From positions 11,723,001 through 11,787,000 of the forward strand of contig CM034126.1 of assembly GCA_019914995.1 (NCBI GenBank): DNA of 64,000 nucleotides, in the 5' to 3' direction. The stretch comes from Acanthochlamys bracteata. Lineage: Eukaryota; Streptophyta; Magnoliopsida; Pandanales; Velloziaceae. A program made the position numbers and the translations under genes. The first letter of the stretch is position 1, and the number at the start of each line of letters is the position of its first letter. The notes beneath the pieces were generated by a model. That model was not told the origin of the DNA. It saw only the letters and a list, made by a program, of their open reading frames with translations, and ran no database searches. Shown one piece after another: positions 1 through 12,759 of this stretch.

Positions 1-3000
1 GCTTTAGAGAATTAAGAGACTAACAATGAATATTTCCAATGCTGCACTCATTTTTTATGGGCAATAACTATAAGATATCCTTTTTAAACTCAAGACTAAC
101 CTTTCCAACTCCAGGCCAAACTTCTCCATTTGGATCTGGCCGAGGTATGACGACATTAACCAGATTACCTGCAAAAGTTAACAATCTTGATACAACAAAG
201 CTCTGCGATAATATAACAGTACGCAAATTATGGTGTAACAGACTGCAAAAACTGCTGTTTTAAGAAATACAGAAGAGGTCTCTTACCAAATTTTCCACCT
301 TCAGTTCTCATATCTTCCACTATGTCTTCATATTCCTCATCGTCTTTCAATTCATCTGCACTGACCACTTGGGTCAGACACACAATCTTGGTTGGAAGGG
401 AACACTGAGTGAGAACCATCCTCTGCCCAATACAATTAATCTTAGCTTAACAGAAAAAATCAGTCTAAACACAAAAAAAGGGTGCAACTATTTGCTTTCT
501 TGTTCCAATCAAGAAATCAATTAAAAGATAAAGGTATACAGATGAATGGCAAGTATTATTTCAACAAACAGGAAAAAAGAATGTAGTATGAGTATCCAGT
601 AAGAAATGGCCAACCCAAAAGGATTGCTGAATATCTATGAGTTAGGATCCTACTTAGTAGGATAGCTGTACATTGGCATTTGACTTAATCCAGAGAGTCT
701 ATAACCCAAAGGATTGATATTACTTGTCTGAAGCTATATGGCACTTTAAGTATGAGATAATGATATTTTAAAAGCTTAAACAATAAGATGAATGAATATG
801 GCAGTATGGAATTACAAGTAAGATTATGGCAAAACATCTGATGAGATTGAACTAAGCATATAGGCAGTGGCTGGAGAGATAAGGAGCTGCACAATTACAA
901 GGGTTTTGAGGTTACCCAAAATTGACCTAAACTTCTGTCAAAGATAAGTTGGACCTGCTGGTTAAGATCCCTGGTGCAACCTCTAAATATCTTCTTCTAC
1001 CTTAAGTTATCTACAGCTAAAACAAACTATTAAAGTTATCCAGCGATTAATTTGGCATTTGTCAACTTAGCGTTCTTATTTCAAAAGTGGAATAGTCCAT
1101 TCACCTGTAATGCTATTTGCTGTTGTGCCTGCACTAACACATTCTCTTGCTCAGGTCTAGGTTGCACCATACCTTGATTTGCACGCCTAACAGTTAACGT
1201 TTTATCACCCATTTTGATACCGTTGAGAGCAGCACATGCAATGTCTGTGACTGCAGGATCCTGGTAAACGCAAAAGGCATAACCTTTTGAGTTGCCAGTT
1301 TCCCTATCCTTCACAAGATCAAATCCACGAAGTGGCCCAAAAGACTCAAGCAGTTCCTTTATCTGTGCTTCTGTAAAGTAGTATGGAAGGCCACCAACAA
1401 AAATACGATCTGGTCCTTCGAGCCCACTGGCAGAACCCACTTTGAGACCCACTGCCGCAAGATTGAGATTCGGATTTGGTTGGCTTGACCCTAGATGAGC
1501 AGCTAAAGAAGGATTGTAGTCACTCGGCCTCCTCACCTTCACAGGAGCTCCCTGATAATAATGAAAGGTATCTGTATGCATCAGGACCATCAACATGAAT
1601 GAAGATACTCAGTGCAGTTACTTACAAACCTCGAAAATAATCCCATCCAAGGCCATTGCATTGCTTGCTTCCTCAACAGACCTCATTTCCACAAAAGCGA
1701 ACTTCTTTTCATGGTTTATATAAACATTAACAACAGCATCACCTGGTCACAAAAAAGGAAATGTTAAAACTGACAACGAAGTATTAAAAACCAAATCAAT
1801 AGCTCACCTGGACCAGCTGTATTTCCACCAATAGCAGCCATAACCTGACTAAAGAAAGTTGCAACTGACTGCAAAAACATAATGTTGTTAGGTACCATAT
1901 AAACAATTTCATAAAGAAAAATACCCAAAAAAAGTCATACTATAAGAAAAACGTAGACAAGAAAAGAAGGGGGGTAAAACAACTCAAACATGTTTTCAAG
2001 AAACATTCTAATCTTAGCATTACTTTACTAACTCCATTTCACGAGTTAGCTCTCTCAAAAAGAAAATGCACATACTTTTTTCTTTTCTCTCTGAATGGTT
2101 ACTGTGGAGCATACAAATAAGATCAGTACAATAAAATCAGGAAATGAGTAAAGAATTAGTAAGTTCAGACATGACCAACCTGCTCATTAGCTATAGCGGA
2201 CAAACCACCAACATACACACGACGAGCATGACGAGTTGCCTTTATGTAACAAAGAAAGTTACACTTCCCATTGTGCTCACAAAAAAGAAGCAAAGTGCAG
2301 TACCAAGAAAACAAAGAGAGATCATACCTGCTGAGTCATTGCTTGAGGCATAACAGGCAAAGCCAGCTATTGTTGAAATAGATCAAACGACAGAAAAAGA
2401 GAAATCATGAGCATCATGTCAAATACCGAAAGAAAATTGACAAAAGATGGAAGAGCGTCGTACATTTACCTGCCCACCCAAAGGGAACATGTTCGGAAAC
2501 ATGCCAGGGATAGCAGCTGGAGCCCCAGGAACTGTACCTGTAATAACATGTAACTTGTGAATCTAATAAGGACCAACAAGGACTGCTAATCTTCTGAAAT
2601 ATGTCAGTAAGTCCTTGTTATCCAAAAGACAAACTTAGCCTCCATCATATGGTCGAAAGAGACAAGAAAAGCTTTGACTGTATGGAGGTAATAAAATACG
2701 GAGGTAACAATATATGTCAAACTACCAAAATTAGACTAGTTGCGGGTTGAAAATGAACAAGGACATCAATCCCGTTGAACTGATGCCTCCTTGTACTACA
2801 GCAGTCGGTTCACAACCATTGGAAGCACAGAGGGACAAAGGAGCCCATATTTTGCCCTCTTATGACAAGATAGAGATAGATACACACAGAAAACAAAACA
2901 AACCAAACAGAAAAAAAATATATACTCAGTTTCAATATTAGATCACCTAGTAAAGAATTGTAATAACTAGCTCTTTGAGATAACATTAACCAGGCATGAT

Positions 3001-6000
3001 ATTCAGTTCTACCTATTTAAAACACAGCTCTGCTTACCGAGCAACACCATGAGATGTGGATTTCTTCATGTATGACAATTAAACCAGCACTGCATACATG
3101 AGAAAAAAGGTGAACATGAGGGAAAGATAATACAAGTATACCTGCTGCAACTGCTCCAGGCATTAAAGTGGCAGCTGGTGGTGCCATATCAAAACCACTG
3201 ACGCGCTTGCTACAACCAAAAAAAAAAAAAGTAGATCAAATAAATTGATGAAAGATGAATGTTTGTCAGAAAAAAACCAACTTTTCAACTGTTATTAAAT
3301 ACTACTCATATAAATTATATGTAGGAAAAAAGGATTACACCTAAATAAGCAGTATGATTGGACAAAATTAAGCCATTAAATCAAACCAGAAAACAGTAAA
3401 TGCTAAGGAGAAGACTAGACAAGAAAGATAGAATTAGTGAAATAAGATAGACATAAGCCAAATACTACAGGTACTAGAAGTAATGATTTTATATCTATTT
3501 TATACAAACTACTAATTTACTCTGACACTGTCAGATTATATTAAATAACTTAGATATTCATCACATCAACTTTCAATCATTAGAGTTCTCTTAACAATTC
3601 TATATGTTCACATCCACCTTGAATTCCAGAAACATTTTAGCATTCTTCCAAAAGCTTGAAAAGTTTATATTTTCATTGATTTTATGTTGTCCACAGTATT
3701 TGAAAATAACGTGTACTTACACATATCTGTTCAAATTCAAAGTATTAATTTGGGGTAAATGAATTAACATTAGCATTCTGCATTGTCTCTTCAACAGTTG
3801 TATTCAATCTTACATTCACCTACTTTCAGTGTTACTTTAGCAAAAAAGTATACCTATGAAGTAAGAACAGCAACTAGGTCTCAGCTTTTCATCTTAAACC
3901 ATTTTAAATACGATACTAGGACTCCTACTTTCTTAATGCCATGAAATTCTTACCTCTTCTATTTGGTATTTGAATAGTTAGTTGAACAAAATATCCTTCA
4001 ATTTAATTTGACTAGTGTTGGCCACTTCTGAAGCACTCGACCATTTATACTATGATATGATGCAAGGAATGCCTTTCCCGCTTAACATTCTCATGGGAAG
4101 GAGGAAGCTATGAGAAAGAACAGCACCACAAACAAAGGAATCTTGAATTCTTGACAGACTTCTTCCAAGAGAAGCTCACGCCCAGTTCATGTTTGGAGCT
4201 TACTATCATCACATAGATAATGCCCTTTTTAGGTAGCTGAATTCTTTCAAAAGTAAACATAATCCTATTAGACACTAAACAAAGTACTACACAAAGATAG
4301 AATTCTTCACCTTGTCGATCTTGAACGAGAACGAGATCGAGATCTTGACCTATGAATAGAACGCTCCCTTGACCTTGATCCGGACCTATGCTTGCAGCGT
4401 CCTTCTACTTCCCTGTCCCTATGCCTGAAACAATAAAAAAGCAAGAATCTAAATAAGACCGAAATATAAATGAAGAGGAAAAAGAGTAAGTTCATACTGA
4501 CTGATAAACTAATAGCACGAGGTGGAATGCTGCCTCATGAAACAAGTGGCATAAACAAGACCACTACGTATCACAACAACAATGAAAGAGGGTAAACGTA
4601 ACATGATCCCTGAATAGATCAAAAGAGGAGATTGAAGCATATAGGGCTGTTCACTACCTCAGCACATTTTGCTCATGGAATCTCCTTCATTTGTTGTGGC
4701 CTACTTTCTAACAGAGATCTTATAAAAACTGCAAAGTTGGTTGAGATACAAAAACACATGGTCATTTGCATACGAGGGTAACAAAGTGAGTAAGGTATTC
4801 AAACATGAAAAAGCTTTCTCTAAGGTCCTAACTTCACGGGGATTCTGTACATTGCAAGAAGAAGAAGCAGTCTCAAGAAGCAACAATGTGTTATAATGGA
4901 GTGAGGATGTTTTAATATGCTAGTTTAAGTTTATATAAAAAAAAATATTCAAGAGGCATAAGCACCAATTTTACAATTAGGTGAGGGCTACCATTTCATA
5001 ATTGAGGGTGCCAGTAACGTCCTACCAATTTCACAATTGCAGTTACCATTGGGGGTAGACAAAGTAGGGTGTGTTTGGGAGTGCTTTTGAAAAGTGCTTT
5101 TTTAAAACGGAGTGTAGTTTTGTCCTATTTCGATAAACGAGCTCTACTATTTTGACCTTAAAAAAATAATAAAAATAAGCAATAAGGTCTTATTACGTAG
5201 AATTTTTCTATATTTTTTACAAATTTAAATAAATATTGTAGAACATTGTAGAAGTTTATTGAAAAACTTGAAACGAAAAGTTGAAAAGCTACTTTTCTAG
5301 AACGTGTTGCCAAACATGCCCTTATTCTGATCACGGAATGACTAAAGGAATGTAACAAATATACGCCTTGAAGAATGCATCACAGTATGACTTAACATTT
5401 ATTGTCCTGCATCATGATATTCAAATAAAATAAGATATGCAAAATCCATTATGCTCATAACATGTAATGCCACCAAACAATTAGGTATAATGGTTGTCTT
5501 AAGTGTTGAGGACAAGAAGAGCTTAATCATTCATACCTTCAGCTGAATACTCCTAAAAGAAGTACACATAAAATTTCTTATAGTCCTAGAAAAGATGACA
5601 ATAAGAAACAAATAACTACAAGTAATCTGATTTTACACAAAAGTACTCATGATATATATAAAAATGAGAAAGAAAAAGAACAAAAAAATGATAAGCACAA
5701 TTACAAAACCGGCTAATTACCTGTCACGATCTTGGCTACGATGTCGCTCCCGACCCTCGGACCTTTCACGATCTCGATCCCTCCTTTCACTCCTCTCTCT
5801 TTGATCTCTATCTATGTGAGGGTGCTCTCGCTCCCTCTCCCTCTCCCCATCTCCACCCCTATCCCTTTCCCTCTCCCTCTCCATATCTCTATCTTTTTCT
5901 CTACCTCTTTCCCTAGCCCGATACCTGTCCTTTTCCCTTGCCTTCTCCTTCTCCCTGTCTCTGCTCTTTGAAGACTCCTTATCATAATCATGAGAGTCAA

Positions 6001-7298
6001 ACTGCAATTACAGCTCGAATCAGGAAGCTTAAAGTAGATTAGAGAACAAAGAAACTCATTTTATGACAACTCAGTTTACTTGGAAATAAAGTAGATTAGA
6101 GGACAAATTAGAAAACAAAATATTACATACTAAAACTAAGCTAGACTGGAAGGCATGTAATTTAGTTGCAACAGCATTTAAGGTCTTGCTTAATTGTGAA
6201 TAAAAAAGAGAAGAGAGAAAAGAAAAAAAAGCCTGCTAATTCAACAAACAGAAGCTATCTAATATCGGATAGTAGGTATGAGGTTTTGAGTGTGACTGCT
6301 TGTTCAGTTGAGAACACATGCAATGAGAAATGCTTACAAGTTAATTTCATCCAATCAAACAAAACTATAGCAGCTTTAGCACCAAGTTGTAACAGTATTA
6401 GAACCAATGGTTTAGAGTTGGATGTATTCAAGACAAAAACATATTGTCTGGACAAAGACCTCGCTCAAGTAAACTCTATGGCTAATTATAAAGTCTGTTA
6501 ATTGTCTTGGAAATTAGTTGTGGGTATTACTCCACATATCAGCAGCCTATTGGAAATTGTTTTGAATAAGAATGCATTTAAGGTATACTGCTGGTATTAA
6601 ACAAATATGACTTCTTTGACGTGAAGGCCAGCTTATCGGCATGGAATAAGTACTGAGTTTGGATACATAAGCAGCAAATGAAGAGATGAACTAAATATAA
6701 AAGAACTTCTGATGGACTGAAAAAGCTTCAGATTGCATCATATCAATAGCAAAAAAGATGACAGAAGACATCTCACTGAATAGATAAAACTTTGGAGGCA
6801 ATTAATTAGTAAATCGAAAAGAAAACACAAATCCATGACCAAGGAAGAGAACATTTTTTTTCCTTTTAGGAAGAAAGCTTTAGACTTAACCAGCTAATTC
6901 GTGATACGAATTGTGATATCCGATCAGTATAATTTCTGAATTTTGAAATTGCAATTCCATTCAATGAGTATAAACAGAAAGCCCTAAGAATATGATTATG
7001 ATTGACCCACAGAGAGAGATCCAAGAGCATCTCTAAACCCATCGATCCCATGCGACGACGATTATCTGCGACCAAATTGACAGCACAAAACAAGGAAAAC
7101 AGGTACTCCATTAATTTCCACATAATATCTCAAAATAATTTTTGCAGATTTATCAATTAGACATTGAATTTATCTCAAACTATAAAAACAAGAAAGAAAA
7201 ATCTACTGAAGAAACAAATCGAAAGTAACCTGAGATCCATAGTCCTCAATATCATACGCGTCGCCTTTGCTTTCATATCTATCCTCGTACTTCCCCAT
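1..7298 (-). CDS. U2AF65: Splicing factor U2AF large subunit (U2AF65), 3' end cut by window edge
   Basis: U2AF65 binds the polypyrimidine tract at 3' splice sites and recruits U2 snRNP in the nucleus. Twelve exons read in phase: 7230-7298, 5721-6001, 4311-4424, 3142-3209, 2470-2537, 2328-2366, 2180-2239, 1808-1868, 1630-1742, 1105-1551, 287-422 and 101-168, giving 508 residues; the last roughly 50 residues lie left of position 1. Residues 24-155 are an Arg-Asp/Glu and Arg-Ser rich RS region. RRM1 starts near 220 (RVYVGGL), RRM2 near 340 (RIFVGGLPYY), and the UHM (third RRM) begins near 441 and is truncated here. The linker KRVSGFDMAPP and the RRM2 exon match plant U2AF65 closely. The start is the first in-frame ATG (MGKYEDRYES), about 105 bp below a TATA box. 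Which paralogue (A or B) cannot be settled without the C-terminus. No frame break was seen. Confidence 0.95.
5065..5324. mobile_element. MITE-like element in a U2AF65 intron
   Basis: A 260 bp stretch begins TAGGGTGTGTTTGG and ends CCAAACATGCCCTTA, so its ends are inverted copies of each other; the match extends inward through the AAAAGT and GCTTTT motifs. It has no coding capacity and sits in the intron between 4425 and 5720. I could not define a clean target-site duplication, so the family (hAT-like or PIF-like) stays open. Confidence 0.5.
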
Positions 7299-7401
7299 GG
7301 CCAATCAAACTCTTGTACTTCTTCTTCTTCCTCTTGAGAAGACTGACGATTGTAATTGACTGATGAGGTAAAAGGAACAAAGTAGAGAACCGTATTCACG
7401 C

Positions 7402-7410
7402 TATATATAG
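7402..7410 (-). promoter_or_regulatory. TATA box of the U2AF65 gene
   Basis: A TATATATAG-like block lies about 105 bp upstream of the U2AF65 start codon on the minus strand. That distance would give a leader of roughly 70 bases. This is inference from motif and position only. Confidence 0.5.
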
Positions 7411-8274
7411 TGAACTGAACTTTGGGTGCTCAATAGCGCCAAACCTTTGCAAGTGTGGTCGTGCCGGAGAGGTCTTGCCTCAGCCTGACTAAAAAGTTAG
7501 TCGCATTAATAAGTTGATATTTATTTTTTAAAAATTTATTTTGAAAATATTTTGATAGTACTTTTTAAAAATAACTTTTTAAAAATTTAAATTACAAATA
7601 AATTTTATTCTTCTATTTCAAAAGATAATTAAATAAATATAAAATTTTACGAAATAAAACTTTTTTTAGATTTTAAATTTATAAAACAATTCTATAAAAT
7701 ATGTTTAAATATAAAATTAAAAACAAAAATATAAATAAATAAATAGTAATTTAAAATATTATATTATTTTTTAAGATTTTATTTTGAATTAAGAAAATTT
7801 TAGAAGTGCTTATTAAAAATGAATTTTTTTAAAAAGAAAGAGTTTTATTTTTTTACCTAAAAAAAAATAAAAATAAAATCTCACAATTAAATTGTTTGTT
7901 ATTTTTTAAGCTTTAGAAATTTCTATATAATATTTAGAAATTTTATTAAAAATAAAAAGATTTAGTAAAAAAAAGATATTAAAATTTCACCGAACTCATA
8001 TAAATATGGGCAACAAATGGGTACCCATTTTTACATAAGCCCATATAGAGAAAGTCCACAGGGTTTAAAAGTGATATTACTTGCGACTGAAAACTGTTCG
8101 CTTGGTTCACACTCGCCGTGACAAAAAGTTGCTACGTCTTTATTAGAAGTTCCCAAGCGCGCGGTGACTTTGCACAGCCAGCAAGCCGGCGGCTCTTGAT
8201 TGTTATACGGTTTATCAACAAAGGAGTCCCGAAGTGGAACGCAAGAGTTAGTTATAAGAATTCAAGAAGAGAGT
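7411..8274. other. Intergenic, strongly AT-rich
   Basis: Upstream of the U2AF65 promoter, roughly 7490-8000 is almost pure A/T with runs of TTTTAAAA type. This is probably old MITE debris, but I could not find paired ends. Nothing coding is visible before the CSN4 relic. Confidence 0.5.
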
Positions 8275-11233
8275 TATGCAGACCGCGCTCGCGAACGCGG
8301 CGGCGATCGCAGACCAGAGACCGCAGATTGAGCAGTACAAGCACATCCTTGCTCCTGTTCTCTCTTCCACCCTGATGAACATGATCAGGCCAAACGATTT
8401 ATCTATCACAGTTAATAATTTTGCCAACAACTTTGTTTGAGTTAGTTAGTTTTGTTATTCCGTCTTTTTACTTATTTTAAGTGTTGTTGATCATTTCTTT
8501 TAATCGGGTTTGTTAAGTGTAATCGCTCTCAAATACCATAATTATACAAAAAGTAGAAAAAAAATTTCTTGGTTTCAGTGTTTATTAAGTAGTGTTTGTT
8601 AGGTTGCTACTTTTAATAGCTGCTCCATGAACGACATTGATGTTTTATACATATACAGTTTGCTGAGTGCTTATTTTGTTGGAGTTGGTGGTATTGGATG
8701 ATGTGCCACTCGTAGTGTCAAGGCAGTTGCTTCAGATGTTCGCAGGAGCCAGAGATACCAAAGGAGATCCTTGAACCAGATTCTGCACAGGGTTGTTTCC
8801 TTTGATGAAGAGGTCTTCTTCTTATTGCATTAGCTTTTATTACTCCCGTTCTCTTTTCCTCAAGGCCAACATTGCTGCAGAAATGGTAAACTACTGGCCA
8901 ATAATCGAAGAGATGTTTTGGCCTAAAGGGTCCTTTTTATCAATAATGAATTGATACAGGTCACAACTTCATACTACTTTACTAAGATTAACATTAAAAA
9001 TTTGGCTTAATGGTCACTTGATATTGTACTTGACATACCATATGTAGGAAGGTTTATTTTCTGAGAAGTAGCCTGTAGGTGATTTGAATATCTGTTAGGT
9101 TGTAAGGATAATTTTTTCACACAGAAAGCAAGAGCATTGTTTTACAAGCAACTAGCATCAGATGGGTGTTCAATGTATGCTGAAACATTTACTAGTTGAT
9201 AGGATTCATCATAACTACTGGCAATCATTCTAAGTCCAACTTTTGTCACAGGCTTAAGCAGATGAAAGTTGCAGTTTTACCAGAACACTGTCATACCACC
9301 AAAACTAGTACAATTCATGGCTAATTTTGCCTTAGACACTTGGAGCTTGAGGCAACTCCTTTTTTACTGCTTTAGGCACCCACAGGTTTGATTATCAGGG
9401 AGAAGCTTGCTGAATTGTATGAATCTGAGCAGGAATGGTCAAAAGCAGCACGGATGCTTAGTGGCATTTATTTGACTCTGGAGTAAGGTAGAATTTCTGT
9501 ATATTATACTTAGAATAATAGGATCAGGATACACGTCCACCATATCTTTCTAAATATCTTCTGTTTGTGGTCTTTTTTTAGGATGCATGATAAGTCATAT
9601 AAGCTTCAAAATGTGTTCAGATTGCCCCGCCTTTCGGTTGGGTTTTTATTTTCATTGGTAGTCACAATATTTAGTGGCATTATTTCTAGTCACATGATAA
9701 ATTTTTGGTGCTTCCTTTCTATTCACATGATAAATCAGCTTCAAGGAAGTGGGAGCTTTATTAGGCTTTACTAGGTATGGTATTAACTCTTTTTATCATT
9801 CTGGTTAACAAAGAACATTCTATATGAGATGCTGATTGTAATAATTACTGTTGTTATCATTGTTGTTTTGTAAATATACTGATACAATGATATCTGAAAC
9901 ATTGTAATTTTGTTGACACGTGATTTGCTTGTGTCAGGTTGAAAAACAGCTCACCCCTCATGTATGCTTATGAGGACAGAATGAAGCGATCCATTGATCA
10001 GGTATCTGCATTCTCCATTTCTAATTTCTTTATATTTTTTCCCTTCCAATTCATTAATATATTGTCAATCTTTTAGACTAGTATATTGTTTTGGTGTATA
10101 GTATTTTATTTGATGGATTGCAAAGTAAAGAAAGTGTAGCAGCTAATTACAAGAAAACTGGTAAATTTCTCATAGTAATATGTGGTGTTGTTATTGAGGG
10201 GCTTCTTTTTTAATTAAGTAAAACTGCACTAATTGAGGTTATTCTAGGCTACTCTCATGCTCTATCGCATTGAATTAAAAAGTAGATTTGATTTCCATTT
10301 ACCACAAACTGATGTACATTAAATTTGTTGTAAATCATTTTACATGTTGGAAGGTTAAAGGATCTTTTAACAAGCATGTGATAGTACATTTGGAACTATG
10401 GCACTTTTCAAGATTTAATAGATTAGCCTGGAATTCTTTTCATTCGTCTATGCTAAAAGAAATATACTTTGCGTTTAGGCGCTTCCTATGCAAAAAGTGC
10501 TTAGTACTTGGCAATCTAAACTTGGTACCTTTGTCATTGTCTGAGCATTATGCTGGGTATCACCGCTTTGTCTATAAGAAAAGCCCTGTATACCTAATTG
10601 TATAAACTTGGTAATTATTCTTACTCTCCTTTTCTCAGGTTGAGGCTGTTATACATTTTGAGAATGACACTAAAGAGTTGCAACAATGGGATCGGCAGGT
10701 TTGCCTTATTCATTGTCTACCTCCATAACTGTATTGGATTCAGCTTCTTTTGGTAATTATAAACAGCATGATCTTGATGACTGGCATAAACCCACACAAA
10801 CATATTTTAAAAAATTAGACTTTCTTTCTGGTAACCTGGCTGAAGTCTATCTGGATGTTAATTTTAAGCAAATTGATTTCTTTATTGTTGTCCAAGGGAT
10901 GAAGTATTGTCAGTAGCTTGCAAAGTGAATGTTGATCTTTACTTTGACTTGATGCATACCATGAAAGTATCAAGGATCATTAAACTCACATGTCAGGAAG
11001 GTCACTATTCTTAGTGATGTCACATACTAATTTTTGTTAACGTGTTTGATAATTCCAACCCTGCAGTGACATCATTTTTAGTATGATTGCTTTTCCATAC
11101 TTAAAAATTGCCGTCATGCCTGTTACTAAGCCACCAAGTTTGTTTTTTACACTTGCAGATTGCTAGTCTATGTCAGTCTCTCTATGCTATCCTGGACAAC
11201 AAGGCAAGTAAGGGTATCACAGTACCTGTCTGG
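8275..11233 (+). pseudogene. CSN4: Decayed COP9 signalosome subunit 4 (CSN4)
   Basis: CSN4 is a PCI-domain subunit of the COP9 signalosome, which removes NEDD8/RUB from cullins. Pieces of it appear in order on this strand: the N-terminus at 8275 (ADQRPQIEQYKHILAPVLSS), DVPLVVSRQLLQMFA near 8700, IREKLAELYESEQEWSKAA near 9395, a shifted match to the LSKCVQIARL region near 9600, YEDRMKRSIDQ near 9970, VEAVIHFENDTKELQQWD at 10639-10698, and the C-terminus IASLCQSLYAILD...TVPV near 11160-11230. Introns still separate several pieces, so it arose by DNA duplication and not by retroposition. Exon 1 runs into a stop soon after the N-terminus, there are small indels near 8740 and 9600 and a stop after the LSGI motif at 9480, middle exons including much of the PCI domain are missing, and the normal stop reads as TGG. 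No long product is possible. Confidence 0.88.
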
Positions 11234-12759
11234 AACGATATATTTGGAAATTCTCATTAGGTGGTGCTTCTCTTATGTAATTGGGCTATTAATCTTATCT
11301 AACCTCCTGTGAACTTAGATCCGAGCGCCATCATTGTACATCTTGTTGATGACAAAGGGTTTACATGCCACACAAAATGTAAGCACTTACCCTTACAAAA
11401 GCAGCTTTTCTGAAGTGAAGTTCTACAGCTTTTATTTGTTGATTGAATGGTCGGCATTGTCTTCTGAATGAGGGATTGTATGTTTAGAGAGTTAATGCAA
11501 ATAATTTACCTTTTATTTGTCAAACTCAAGTGCCTCGCTGCCCAGTATGTTACCGTAAAAGAAACACCAGCAATGGTCACGTGCGTCTTTTAACAATATA
11601 CACCAACTCTACTGTGACTGTAGAAGCGACTTGTTTAAAAGCATGTCATTGCTTTCTTAGGTAAAAGCTGCACAGTATTAGGCTAAACTCCATCCCGCTT
11701 GCTTTCTTGTAGACACTGAATTGCTAAACAGTTACAACAACTGCCTTCTCCAACTAACAGGCCATGCAAACAAATGCAACCTTCCACTCTGTATAACTTT
11801 TGTCCAAGGAATGAACAAACAGCAGGTGAGAACCAATCCTGATAGACAGTGGTTTTACTGCAAAGTTTCACAAGTCACAAGGAAACCTATGCACTGTTCT
11901 GAAATGGCAAAGACAATGCTCGGAAGCAAGTATACAGAAGAGATACCTCGCGGCCTTCTAGTTGCAAAGTCTCAGAGGAATTCTTGTAGTCAGTTGAAAC
12001 GGATGTGGCAGCATCAGCGCCAAGGACGGCTATCAACAACAACAAACCAGAGAGTGCTGATGGTGGTATGAAGAGAGCAGTTTGGACGGCTGCATACATC
12101 TATGGAGAGCGATCTACTATTGTCTGCTAGTTTCTACAAAATGACTTCAAAAAGCTTCCTGGAAATATTTCTTGCGAGTCATGACACATGTCAATTGCAA
12201 GTTCTACTGATTCTGCACCATTTAGTGACGCATCAAATAGATCCACAGGAACAGAAATAATGGTACACGAGTTTTGCGTTCATATATCATTCAACTGCGA
12301 CTTGAATTGAGCACAGTTCAAGACATACTGTGAAAACATGGCAGACAATAGTTTTTGCCTCAAACTATCAGTGGTTTCCAAGCATGTAGCTACTTCACTT
12401 CATTAATTCTTCACGCAGCATGCAATAAACTCCTCAGCATAAGATCATACAACTAAACTGTTCGTTAGCAAGATAAGGTTTTTGCATTGCTTGCTCCCTT
12501 CGAGTTGCATTCTTGTTTCCATATTGCTGTACCTATTCTTTTAATGAATCTCCATAACTTTTCAGTTGAAGTAGAGAAATCCCTTAAGACTTTCGAAATA
12601 CTAAGTTGATGGCACAGTTGCTTTTGCTACTCTCAACTGGCTTGGGGAGGTGAATGCCATTCTCTCTTTACTAGGTAAGCTTCTCTTGTATTACTTCTCG
12701 TGCTTTCAGTTCAAGGGAGCTGGTCCCTGCCTCCTCAGCTCAACAGAGGGAAACCACCA
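11234..12759. other. Intergenic stretch between two relics, unassigned
   Basis: This lies between the 3' ends of the CSN4 and pseudouridine-kinase relics. A 116-codon frame (11721-12071, +) exists, but I recognise no family in it on either strand. It may hold 3' debris of the two relics or a further eroded gene. Confidence 0.4.

Noticed and set aside
5732..5971. Plus-strand 79-codon frame over the U2AF65 RS exon
   Set aside because: Shadow of the low-complexity RS-coding repeats on the other strand.
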